Positions 36,509 through 44,318 of a stretch of 64,000 nucleotides of DNA are shown piece after piece (within the stretch, counting starts at the first letter, position 1; every line of letters begins with the position of its first letter). The stretch spans positions 1 through 64,000 of the forward strand of contig NZ_MTAW01000099.1 in assembly GCF_002154725.1 (NCBI RefSeq), in the 5' to 3' direction. Position numbers and translations under genes: made by a program. This DNA comes from Nostoc sp. 106C (lineage in GTDB: Bacteria > Cyanobacteriota > Cyanobacteriia > Cyanobacteriales > Nostocaceae). The notes beneath the pieces are model-generated. The model saw only the letters and a program-made list of their open reading frames with translations. It did no database searches and was not told the DNA's origin.

Positions 36509-37246
36509 ATGATCAATTGGATTCAAGCCGACGAATGGTGGTCATACTTTAATAATTACTATGCTACTAATTATCGTTCAATCCAAACTTACTTTTTTGA
36601 GCGAGAATTTATTGTCGATATTACTCTAGCTGAACTACAAAACATTATTCCGGTTCCTGCTGTTTCTAATCCTCTTGATATGAGTGAACCGGGTCCATGT
36701 GAAAGATGGTATGGTCGGCTTAATGAGCTAATATTTTGGGTTACCTACTATCATACTAAAAGTAATAACTACACTCTGATTAATTGTATAGCGCCGCTTT
36801 CTCCAGAAAGTTACCATTGGAAATTTCTAGAGCAGCTGGTCGATTTGCCAAGCTCGATATTCAGTCGGATATCTTGGATAAATGGCGAGAATGACGCGGA
36901 AAAAGCTATTTATGTGACTGATAAAAACGGTTTAAGTTATGAGTTTTATCGAGCTAAAACCCACCAAGAGGCAACAGAACTGATTGCTTTTTTACAGGGT
37001 TTTAAGCCTGAATTCAATTTCTACATTGATGAACCAGAGGATAGAAATTCAACTTGGGTAGTCGTCAAAATACAACCAGGTGAACTAGAGCAAATTGTAG
37101 CTAGATATAATAGCCGTTCTAATACAGAAAGTGTAGCGAGAGCAATGTCTATGGATGATGCTTTGTATCAGGTCAAAGAAGAGAGAGATGGCGGTAAAAT
37201 CGGTCTAGCTTTTGTTAAAGGTAAGGTTATCAATAAGCCTTTATGA
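36509..37246 (+). CDS. Hypothetical protein, unrecognised
   Basis: About 245 residues from ATG 36509 (MINWIQADEWWSYFNNYY); a longer version from 36425 would add 28 residues that look non-native. It is aromatic-rich and acidic, with no signal peptide or membrane helix. Segments such as ERWYGRLNELIFWVTYYHTK, NAEKAIYVTDKNG-like strands and EATELIAFLQGFKPEFNFYI suggest an alpha/beta fold. No motif is known to me. It stands alone downstream of MITE copy 2 and converges on murG. Confidence 0.65.
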   Translation: MINWIQADEWWSYFNNYYATNYRSIQTYFFEREFIVDITLAELQNIIPVPAVSNPLDMSEPGPCERWYGRLNELIFWVTYYHTKSNNYTLINCIAPLSPESYHWKFLEQLVDLPSSIFSRISWINGENDAEKAIYVTDKNGLSYEFYRAKTHQEATELIAFLQGFKPEFNFYIDEPEDRNSTWVVVKIQPGELEQIVARYNSRSNTESVARAMSMDDALYQVKEERDGGKIGLAFVKGKVINKPL

Positions 37247-37324
37247 GTTAAAAGTAAGCTCTAGCTTTTGTTACTGCATTCCCTCTTCTAACTGAAAACA
37301 TACCTTCTTTGAGCAACGTCCTTT

Positions 37325-38401
37325 TTATCTCTCGATCGCTTCACGCAGTAATTGTGCTAACTTCTCAGCACTATCAGGAATAGCGATCGCTTTAGCTTTT
37401 TCTCCCATCTTGGCTAATTCTGTGGGTGAGTTCAACAAGTTCAAAACCTGAGTTTGCAAAACTTCAGCAGTTAACTGTGATTGTTGAAAGGCTAACGCCG
37501 CACCTGCTTTTGTAAATACGTTGGCATTGTAAGTTTGATGATCTTCAGCCGCAAAAGGGTAAGGAATCAAAATCGCTGGTGTGCCACACACAGCCAATTC
37601 TGTTAAGCTACCTGCACCAGAACGACTAATCGCTAAATTTGCTCGACGTAACAATGCCGCCATATTGTTATAAAACGGCAAAGCTATATACTGGGGGTGC
37701 TTGAGACTATCCGCCTCTGGGTCTTGATCTCCAGTTAAATGCACAATGTATGCTCCAGCATCAAACCAAGCAGGAGCAGAGGCGCGGACTAATTTATTAA
37801 TTCCAACTGCGCCTTGACTACCACCAAAGACAATAATTAAGGGAACCCCATTCGGAATGGGTAAATCCAGCGATGCATTAGTGCCTTCATCTAAAAATTG
37901 CGATCGCACAGGAGTACCAACGTAGACATTTTTAGCACGAGGCAAATACTGGGCAGCAACTTCAAATCCTACGGCGACAGCACTACACCAAGGGCCAAAA
38001 AAGCGCGTGACTTTACCAGGTAAAGCATTGGATTCGTGAAAAACTACAGGTATTCCTAAAGAACGCGCCGCAATCACGGCTGGCCCAGCAATGTAACCAC
38101 CCGTTGTAAATACGCCTTGGAATTTTCCCTGTTTGAGAATTCGTCTTACCTGCAAAATCGAACCGAGCAGCTTACCCAAGATACGGAGAGACGAAATACC
38201 AAAACCTTGCTGAAACCCCTCGACTGCAATAGTATGCAATGGATACTGCTTAGGAACAAGCTGAGTTTCTAATCGATTGGGAACACCCAACCATTCAATT
38301 TCATATTCTGGAAGTTTTTGTGCCAATGCGATCGCTGGAAACAAGTGTCCACCAGTACCACTGGCAGCTATTAATAACCTAATCGGTGCTTCTTCTACCA
38401 T
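37325..38401 (-). CDS. murG: UDP-GlcNAc:undecaprenyl-PP-MurNAc-pentapeptide transferase MurG
   Basis: A 358-residue glycosyltransferase that makes lipid II on the inner face of the cytoplasmic membrane. Visible: the N-terminal AASGTGGHLFPAIALAQ loop, GGYIAGPAVIAARSLGIP, VFHESNALPGKV, IVFGGSQGAVGINKLV, SRSGAGSLTELAVCGTPAILIPYPFAAEDHQ (in parts), all typical of MurG. Start chosen at ATG 38401; a TTG one codon earlier is possible. It is separated from the other wall gene, murE, by 6 kb and is divergent from the NTF2-like gene. Confidence 0.95.
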   Translation of the reverse strand: MVEEAPIRLLIAASGTGGHLFPAIALAQKLPEYEIEWLGVPNRLETQLVPKQYPLHTIAVEGFQQGFGISSLRILGKLLGSILQVRRILKQGKFQGVFTTGGYIAGPAVIAARSLGIPVVFHESNALPGKVTRFFGPWCSAVAVGFEVAAQYLPRAKNVYVGTPVRSQFLDEGTNASLDLPIPNGVPLIIVFGGSQGAVGINKLVRASAPAWFDAGAYIVHLTGDQDPEADSLKHPQYIALPFYNNMAALLRRANLAISRSGAGSLTELAVCGTPAILIPYPFAAEDHQTYNANVFTKAGAALAFQQSQLTAEVLQTQVLNLLNSPTELAKMGEKAKAIAIPDSAEKLAQLLREAIER

Positions 38402-38484
38402 CAAACCCCTACCGTTTAGCGCTTAGCTTAACTAAGATAAAACAATTTCCCACCTTCTCTAGTGAAATCAGTAAATTCTTGCCA

Positions 38485-39357
38485 ATGACTAACATTATTA
38501 ATTTATTACTGAGACGCCACCGCAAATTTCCCACTAGCATCTGGCTAATTTTATCCATACTGACATTTGGTATAGCAACTACTTGGCAATGCACTCAAGC
38601 AAGTACAACACAGCAATCACTACACACCAGCAAACCATCATCTGAGCGTCTAGCAGCCGAGAAAATCGCTCAAAACGCCCCCCCCGAATTGGCAAATTTG
38701 TTGACACAAATTGATACAGCCGCAAGCCTTGGTGATGTTAAAAAGGTAATCGAATTCTACAGCCCTAATTTTGTTCATGGCGATGGATTAAACCGCCAAA
38801 CTCTGGAAAAAGCCTTAATTGACCTCTGGAAGCGATATCCCAAATTAAAATACACTACCCAATTGCAATCTTGGCAATCTGAAGGCAATGCCATTGTCGC
38901 TGAAACAGTAACTAATATAACTGGCTTACCTTCTGCTAACAGTAATAATTTAGCTCTGAATGCCACAATTAAGTCACGTCAACGCATTTCAGGTGCAAAA
39001 ATCCTCCGTCAAGATATTTTGTCGGAACGTACCTTACTCACTTCAGGTAGCAAGCCACCTCAAGTTGATGTTAAGTTACCACAACAAGTCAAAGTTGGAC
39101 AGCAATATAATTTTGATGCGATCGTCCAAGAACCTTTAGGGGATGATTTTCTTTTAGGAACAGCCATAGAAGAACCTATTCAAGCCGACAAATATCTCAA
39201 CCCCACACCTGTGGATTTAGAATTACTTACCTCTGGTGGGCTTTTTAAAGTCGGACGTGCACCATCTACTCCTGGTAACCAATGGATTTCTGCGGTAATC
39301 CTGCGCGGAAATGGGATGACGATGGTAACACAGCGTCTACAAGTGGTGAAAAAGTAG
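38485..39357 (+). CDS. NTF2-like domain protein with N-terminal membrane anchor
   Basis: About 290 residues from ATG 38485 (MTNIINLLLRRHRKF). A positively charged start and hydrophobic segment (about 20-38, IWLILSILTFGIATTW) suggest an uncleaved anchor or a signal. Residues about 60-175 look like an NTF2/SnoaL-like fold (LLTQIDTAASLGDVKKVIEFY, LIDLWKRYPKLKY, VAETVTNITG). A beta-rich C-terminal half follows. It probably sits in the periplasm, facing murG across 83 bp. Its function is unknown. Confidence 0.68.
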   Translation: MTNIINLLLRRHRKFPTSIWLILSILTFGIATTWQCTQASTTQQSLHTSKPSSERLAAEKIAQNAPPELANLLTQIDTAASLGDVKKVIEFYSPNFVHGDGLNRQTLEKALIDLWKRYPKLKYTTQLQSWQSEGNAIVAETVTNITGLPSANSNNLALNATIKSRQRISGAKILRQDILSERTLLTSGSKPPQVDVKLPQQVKVGQQYNFDAIVQEPLGDDFLLGTAIEEPIQADKYLNPTPVDLELLTSGGLFKVGRAPSTPGNQWISAVILRGNGMTMVTQRLQVVKK

Positions 39358-39452
39358 TTTGGGCATGGGGCATTGGGCATTTCTCCCCACACTCCCTCAT
39401 CTCCCTTCCAGTCATCTAATCTGGGTCATTAGTTCCGAATTATTGGACAATT

Positions 39453-39480
39453 GACACTGGACTGTTGACTTTTGACTAAC
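39453..39480. repeat. TTGACNN heptamer repeat before the SDR gene
   Basis: Tandem 7-nt units (TTGACAC, TGGACTG, TTGACTT, TTGACTA) end two bases before the ATG. It is another member of the heptamer repeat class seen across the window and takes the place of a normal ribosome-binding region. Confidence 0.5.
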
Positions 39481-39481
39481 A

Positions 39482-40255
39482 ATGATTTCCCTGCAAAATC
39501 AAATTGTTCTGATCACTGGCGCAAGTAGTGGTATTGGTACTGCTTGTGCCAGAGTTCTTGCTGGTGCGGGTGCAAAACTGATTTTAGCGGCGCGACGACT
39601 AGAACGTTTACAGCAACTAGCAGATGCACTCAATAAAGACTTTAATACTGAAATTTATCTATTACAACTAGATGTGCGCGATCGCGCTGCTGTGGAATCT
39701 GCTATTTCTAGCCTACCTTCCTCCTGGTCTGAAATTGACATTCTGATCAACAATGCTGGTCTGAGTCGTGGTTTAGACAAGCTACACGAAGGCCACTTTG
39801 AGGATTGGGAAGAAATGATTGATACCAATATTAAGGGCTTGCTTTACCTCACCCGCTATGTTGTGCCTGGGATGGTAAAACGCGATCGCGGTCATGTGGT
39901 AAATATTGGTTCTATCGCCGGACATCAAACCTACCCGAATGGCAATGTCTATTGTGGTACGAAAGCCGCAGTCAAAGCAATTTCTGAAGGCTTAAAACAA
40001 GATTTGTTGGGTACTTCTATCAGGGTAAGTTCTGTTGATCCCGGAATGGTAGAAACAGAATTTAGTGAGGTACGCTTTCATGGTGATAACGAACGTGCCA
40101 AAAAAGTTTACCAGGGCGTCACTCCCCTCACTCCAGATGATGTGGCTGATGTAATATTTTTCTGCGTCACGCGATCGCCCCATGTCAATATCAATGAAAT
40201 AGTACTCATGCCCGTTGACCAAGCTAGCGCCACCCTAGTCAACAGACGCAGTTAA
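39482..40255 (+). CDS. Short-chain dehydrogenase/reductase (YdfG-like)
   Basis: A 257-residue classical SDR. The NADP-binding TGASSGIG (about 12-19), NNAG (near 90), a Ser in NIGSIAG (near 143), and the catalytic Tyr-Lys in YCGTKAA (near 158) are all in place. The sequence resembles YdfG-type serine/3-hydroxy acid dehydrogenases. The stop lies 38 bp before the P450 start, so the two are probably co-transcribed and may act on one substrate. No clear Shine-Dalgarno is visible; a heptamer repeat abuts the start. Confidence 0.9.
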   Translation: MISLQNQIVLITGASSGIGTACARVLAGAGAKLILAARRLERLQQLADALNKDFNTEIYLLQLDVRDRAAVESAISSLPSSWSEIDILINNAGLSRGLDKLHEGHFEDWEEMIDTNIKGLLYLTRYVVPGMVKRDRGHVVNIGSIAGHQTYPNGNVYCGTKAAVKAISEGLKQDLLGTSIRVSSVDPGMVETEFSEVRFHGDNERAKKVYQGVTPLTPDDVADVIFFCVTRSPHVNINEIVLMPVDQASATLVNRRS

Positions 40256-40293
40256 AATGAGAACACTTGATAAAATTTGAGCTTCGCAAAGCT

Positions 40294-41709
40294 ATGCAGA
40301 ATACTGCCAACGCTGAAGAAGTACTTGTACTTGAGGATGGACAAGCGCCACCTACCGGAACTACCACTCCACCCAGAAAGCCAAAGTGGTATGACACATT
40401 TGAGTACATTGCGAATCCGGATCAGTTCTGCCGCAAAAATCTCCAAGAGTATGGCCCTATTTTTAATACAGGGGTGTTTGGTCGCACTACTATCTTTGTA
40501 GGCTCCGCTAAAGCTATTCAAATGGCATTTAATGGGGATTTGAAATATACAGAGATTGCACTACCAGCAACCACAATGGATATGTTCGGTGAGTACAGTC
40601 TGTTTCAAAGACCTGATTTGCATCGTCAGCGTAAAAATGCTTTAGCGCCTGGACTGACTGGCCGGGTACTTGATGGCTATACACCACAAATCAATGACGT
40701 AATTGTTCGCGGGATCGATAGCTGGACTGCTCCCAGTAGCATAGCCTTATACTCTGCTGTGGAGAAGATTTGCTTTGATGTACTTACCCCTCTGCTGTTG
40801 GGAATCAGTTTAGATGACTCTAATCCTCACACTTTCAAAGAATTACCAATTTCCTCCAAAGCTGAGTTAAAAGCTTTGTACAAGGTATATTTTGATGGCT
40901 TCTATGGTTTGTCTCAGTGGAAGTCTCCCTTAACAAAATACGGGCGCGGACTTTTAGCACGTACCAAACTCTTGGAATTTATGCGTGCTGTGGTGCGTCG
41001 GCGGCGAGATGAGGGGAAAGTTATGAACCCCACTGCTGATTTCCTCTCGATGATGCTAGCCAGCCAGCAAGAAAATCCCGATGGGGTCTTTAGTGAAGAG
41101 TTAATTGAGAATCAGTGTCTACTACAGCTATGGGCATCAGATTATGAGGTATCAGGACTGATATCTTCGCTCCTGTACCAAATTGCTCGCCATCCGCAAG
41201 TATTGCTACGGCTGCAAGAGGAGCAAGCCAGTCTGGTAGGGGAAAACAGTCCAGTCAATATGTTCTCACCCGAAAATTTGAAGCAAATGGTATTTTTAGA
41301 TGCAACAATTAAGGAGACACTACGGACTCTACCTCCCAGTTCTACAGCCAGTCGTCTACTCACTAAGTCTGTAGTACTGGATGGCATTTTGTATAGCAAA
41401 GGCTGTGTAATTATCGCAGAACCACGGATTGCACACATGATGCCAGAGTACTTCCACGAGCCAGAAGTATTTGATCCAGAGCGTTTTCTGCCAAAACGTG
41501 GTGAAGGCAAGACGTATGAATTTATTCCCTTTGGTGGTGGCGTACACGCTTGCTTGGGAGCGCAATTGGCGATCGCAATTACAAAAGTTTTCGCGTCGCA
41601 TTTACTACAAACATTCAACTGGGAGGATACAGGCGAACCCAAGTTTGTGCAGTTTCCTCTGAAACATCTCAGGGCTGATTACCAAATCAATATTACACGC
41701 CGAGCCTAA
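40294..41709 (+). CDS. Cytochrome P450
   Basis: A 471-residue heme monooxygenase, soluble or peripheral (no N-terminal membrane helix). Visible: the I-helix region is unusual (LLQLWASDYEVSGLISSL, where an acidic-Thr pair is normally expected); the ExxR motif is KETLRTLP; the heme loop is FGGGVHACLG with Cys420. It somewhat resembles cyanobacterial CYP120-type enzymes. I start at ATG 40294 (MQNTANAEEV); a TTG at 40267 is possible. It needs a ferredoxin or reductase partner, not encoded beside it. Substrate unknown. Confidence 0.9.
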   Translation: MQNTANAEEVLVLEDGQAPPTGTTTPPRKPKWYDTFEYIANPDQFCRKNLQEYGPIFNTGVFGRTTIFVGSAKAIQMAFNGDLKYTEIALPATTMDMFGEYSLFQRPDLHRQRKNALAPGLTGRVLDGYTPQINDVIVRGIDSWTAPSSIALYSAVEKICFDVLTPLLLGISLDDSNPHTFKELPISSKAELKALYKVYFDGFYGLSQWKSPLTKYGRGLLARTKLLEFMRAVVRRRRDEGKVMNPTADFLSMMLASQQENPDGVFSEELIENQCLLQLWASDYEVSGLISSLLYQIARHPQVLLRLQEEQASLVGENSPVNMFSPENLKQMVFLDATIKETLRTLPPSSTASRLLTKSVVLDGILYSKGCVIIAEPRIAHMMPEYFHEPEVFDPERFLPKRGEGKTYEFIPFGGGVHACLGAQLAIAITKVFASHLLQTFNWEDTGEPKFVQFPLKHLRADYQINITRRA

Positions 41710-41738
41710 CTTAGACTTACCAAGATCTAACTTTTTTC

Positions 41739-41768
41739 ATCGCAGACAAAAAACATCTGCGATTTTTT
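41739..41768 (+). terminator. Terminator after the P450 gene
   Basis: ATCGCAGA and TCTGCGAT form an 8-bp stem with a 9-nt loop and run into six T residues. It lies 30 bp after the P450 stop, closing the SDR-P450 unit. Confidence 0.85.
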
Positions 41769-41985
41769 ATCTTGATATATTGCAACTCATAATCATTTCG
41801 ACTATGATTTATTTATAAATTGCATGAATAAGTGTGATGGTGGGGTTTGTCATCATGATGTTCTTGGATACTGCCTTAGGATAATTCCTAATTATTCGAT
41901 TTCGCCTGATAAATTTTTGGCTGATTCAAATATTTGAATAACTAATAAATAAAAATTTAACTTACATAATTCACAGGAGCAAAGT

Positions 41986-42381
41986 ATGAACATGATTCGC
42001 TTTGAACACATCAACCTTTCTTGTAAAGATATCGACGCTACTAAAAAGTTTTACCAAACTTTATTCCCAGATTGGTATGTGCGAGCCGAAGGCGTATTCA
42101 ATGGCGACCGCTGGATGCATTTTGGCAACAACCAATTTTATCTCGCTTTAAATGACGATTCTGAACAAGAAAGAGTACATCAGCCTTACGAAAGCATTGG
42201 CATTAATCATGTCGGCTTCGTAATTAAAGATGGCGAAGCTATGAAACAATTGCTTGATGCTCATAGCATTGACTATTACACAATGACAGCTACTGAAACC
42301 AAGCATAGAATTTATGTTAATGATCCTGACGGTAACGAAATTGAGTTAGTTGAATATAACCATGATTATGCTCTCGCATAG
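41986..42381 (+). CDS. VOC (glyoxalase/bleomycin resistance fold) protein
   Basis: A 131-residue single VOC module: FEHINLSCKDIDATKKFYQ at the start and HRIYVNDPDGNEIELVEY at the end are the paired beta-alpha-beta signatures. Potential metal ligands are His8 in the first, a His near residue 73 (GINHVGF) and the Glu in EIELVE. AGGAG lies 6 nt before the ATG. Proteins of this fold include lyases, dioxygenases and resistance proteins; this one cannot be assigned. Confidence 0.85.
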   Translation: MNMIRFEHINLSCKDIDATKKFYQTLFPDWYVRAEGVFNGDRWMHFGNNQFYLALNDDSEQERVHQPYESIGINHVGFVIKDGEAMKQLLDAHSIDYYTMTATETKHRIYVNDPDGNEIELVEYNHDYALA

Positions 42382-42401
42382 TCAGCACCAAATCGCTGTC
42401 C

Positions 42402-42434
42402 AGATCCCCGACTTCTTCAAGAAGTCGGGGATCT
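42402..42434. repeat. Perfect 16-bp palindrome between VOC and SDR genes
   Basis: AGATCCCCGACTTCTT, one C, then its exact complement. The 33-nt block starts 21 bp after the VOC stop and ends 32 bp before the SDR start. It looks like a REP-like extragenic palindrome. It could also end transcription or protect mRNA, but no T-tract follows. Confidence 0.75.
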
Positions 42435-42466
42435 AAATCTCCTAAGATTGATAACTTGAAACAACT

Positions 42467-43183
42467 ATGAATACAACTAAAAAAGTGGCAGTCGTCACAG
42501 GTGGAAATCGCGGTTTGGGATTTGAAGCCTCTCGCCAATTGGCTAAACAAGGATATCAGGTAATTCTCACCAGTCGAGATGAAGCAAAAGGTAAATCAGC
42601 AGGAATCAAATTAAAAAATGAAGGATTAGATGTAATTTCTCAGCCTCTTGATGTCACTAGTGATGAAACTTGCCAGAAATTAGCTAAATTTATTGATAAT
42701 GAATTTGGCAAACTCGATGTATTAGTAAATAATGCAGGTGTATATATAGATTCTCAAACAGGTAGCAACAGTATTTTTGATGCCAAAGTTGATACTTTAA
42801 AACAAACGCTAGAAACAAATGTTTATGGAGTTTTGCGAGTAACTCAGGCGTTACTTCCTCTCATGAAGAAACAGAATTACGGCAGAATTGTCAATGTTTC
42901 TTCAGGAATGGGACAACTAACTGATATGAGGGGAGGTTCCCCAGGATATCGCATTTCTAAAACATCTGTGAATGCCCTCACACGGATTTTTGCGAGCGAA
43001 TTACAAGGCACAAATATCTTAGTTAATTCTGTGTGTCCTGGTTGGGTGCAAACCGATATGGGTGGAGAAAATGCACCAAGAACTCCAGAACAAGGAGTCG
43101 ATACAATTGTGTGGTTAGCAACTCTTGGTGATGGGGGTGCTACTGGTGGATTCTTCCGCGATCGCCAACCCATAGAATGGTAG
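42467..43183 (+). CDS. Short-chain dehydrogenase/reductase (carbonyl-reductase-like)
   Basis: A 238-residue SDR. TGGNRGLGFEA (about 11-21), NNAGVY (near 90), the Ser of NVSSGMG (near 144) and the Tyr-Lys of YRISKTS (near 164) give a complete active site. The pattern is closest to plant/animal carbonyl reductase-type SDRs. The C-terminal FFRDRQPIEW is characteristic. It is preceded by a strong palindrome, so it probably has its own promoter. Confidence 0.9.
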   Translation: MNTTKKVAVVTGGNRGLGFEASRQLAKQGYQVILTSRDEAKGKSAGIKLKNEGLDVISQPLDVTSDETCQKLAKFIDNEFGKLDVLVNNAGVYIDSQTGSNSIFDAKVDTLKQTLETNVYGVLRVTQALLPLMKKQNYGRIVNVSSGMGQLTDMRGGSPGYRISKTSVNALTRIFASELQGTNILVNSVCPGWVQTDMGGENAPRTPEQGVDTIVWLATLGDGGATGGFFRDRQPIEW

Positions 43184-43278
43184 TAAACCCCCTCTCAGTC
43201 CCAATCGCCCCATCCAGGATTAAAATCAATTTGCTAGGCTATGTCAGCTAAATTGAGAGTTCTGGAGTTTTTTATCCT

Positions 43279-43875
43279 GTGCTTACTGCATTAACAACTA
43301 TCAACGCCCTCAAACAACCTACCAGTTCGGCTTGGGTAGAACAAGCGATCGCTAACTTAGATATTATCTTGCTCGACCACTCCCACTGCGAACGCAAAGC
43401 TGCGGGTGTGGCGTTAAATTTTATGTTTCGCTACCCTTCCAATGCGAAAATGGTCAGAGAATTAACTGCGATCGCTCGTGAAGAACTAGAGCATTTTGAA
43501 CTAGTCAATCAATGGCTAGAACGCCGCAACATCCCCCTTGCACCTTTATCGCCACCTCCCTACGGTGCAGGTTTAAAAGCGCAAGTTCGTCCCCAAGAAC
43601 CCGATAGATTTTTAGATTCGTTACTCGTTACGGGATTAATTGAAGCGCGCAGTCACGAACGTCTAGGATTGTTAGCTACCCACTGTCCTGAGCCAGAATT
43701 AGCGAAATTTTATCGCGGTTTGATGGCATCAGAAGCACGTCACTTTGGTACTTACTGGGTTTTAGCCGATACTTACTTTGACCGTGAACTTGTCATGCAA
43801 CGGCTCGATGAACTAGCATTTGTTGAAAGTGAATTGCTAGCAACTTTGCACCCAGAGCCTAGAATTCACAGTTAG
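43279..43875 (+). CDS. miaE: tRNA 2-methylthio-N6-isopentenyladenosine(37) hydroxylase MiaE
   Basis: A 198-residue ferritin-like di-iron enzyme that hydroxylates the isopentenyl side chain of ms2i6A37 in tRNA. The metal ligands appear as HCERKAAGVA, REELEHFELV, EARSHERLGLL and SEARHFGTYW. A GTG start at 43279 follows a T-rich stretch. The gene stands close to the VOC gene downstream (20 bp) and may be co-transcribed with it. Confidence 0.92.
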   Translation: MLTALTTINALKQPTSSAWVEQAIANLDIILLDHSHCERKAAGVALNFMFRYPSNAKMVRELTAIAREELEHFELVNQWLERRNIPLAPLSPPPYGAGLKAQVRPQEPDRFLDSLLVTGLIEARSHERLGLLATHCPEPELAKFYRGLMASEARHFGTYWVLADTYFDRELVMQRLDELAFVESELLATLHPEPRIHS

Positions 43876-43895
43876 TAAACTAACGCACATTGATT

Positions 43896-44294
43896 ATGAA
43901 ACTTCAGTTAACACACCTAAGACTGCTTGTTTCCAACTATAAAGATGCTTTTCTGTTCTACCGGGATTTACTGGGGTTGGATGTAGATTGGGGGGATGAA
44001 GAGACTGGATACGCTGAGTTTAGTACTGGATCTATCCAGCTGGCTGTGTTAAAGAAAGAGTTCATGTCCCAAATCATCCCAAATCAGCTTTCATCCTTTT
44101 ACAGCCAGGATAAAACATCTTTAATTTTTGCCGTCGATAATGTCGATGAAGTATATCAACGGCTCAAAGACCATAATGCGAACGTTGTGGCTCCACCTAC
44201 AGACCGTCTAGACTGGGGAATCCGCACCGCTCATTTTCGCGATCCTGATGGTAATTTGATTGAGGTTTACACCAACCTGGGTATCGTAAGTTAG
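43896..44294 (+). CDS. VOC (glyoxalase fold) protein
   Basis: A 132-residue VOC protein: MKLQLTHLRLLVSNYKDAFLFYRDLLGLDV at the start (split motif) and TAHFRDPDGNLIEVY at the end. It differs clearly from the VOC protein at 41986, so it is not a recent duplicate. I use ATG 43896; a TTG two codons before is possible. It lies 20 bp after miaE and 24 bp before the LRR gene. Substrate unknown. Confidence 0.83.
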   Translation: MKLQLTHLRLLVSNYKDAFLFYRDLLGLDVDWGDEETGYAEFSTGSIQLAVLKKEFMSQIIPNQLSSFYSQDKTSLIFAVDNVDEVYQRLKDHNANVVAPPTDRLDWGIRTAHFRDPDGNLIEVYTNLGIVS

Positions 44295-44318
44295 AGTTTC
44301 CCCGCCAGCTACTACCCG

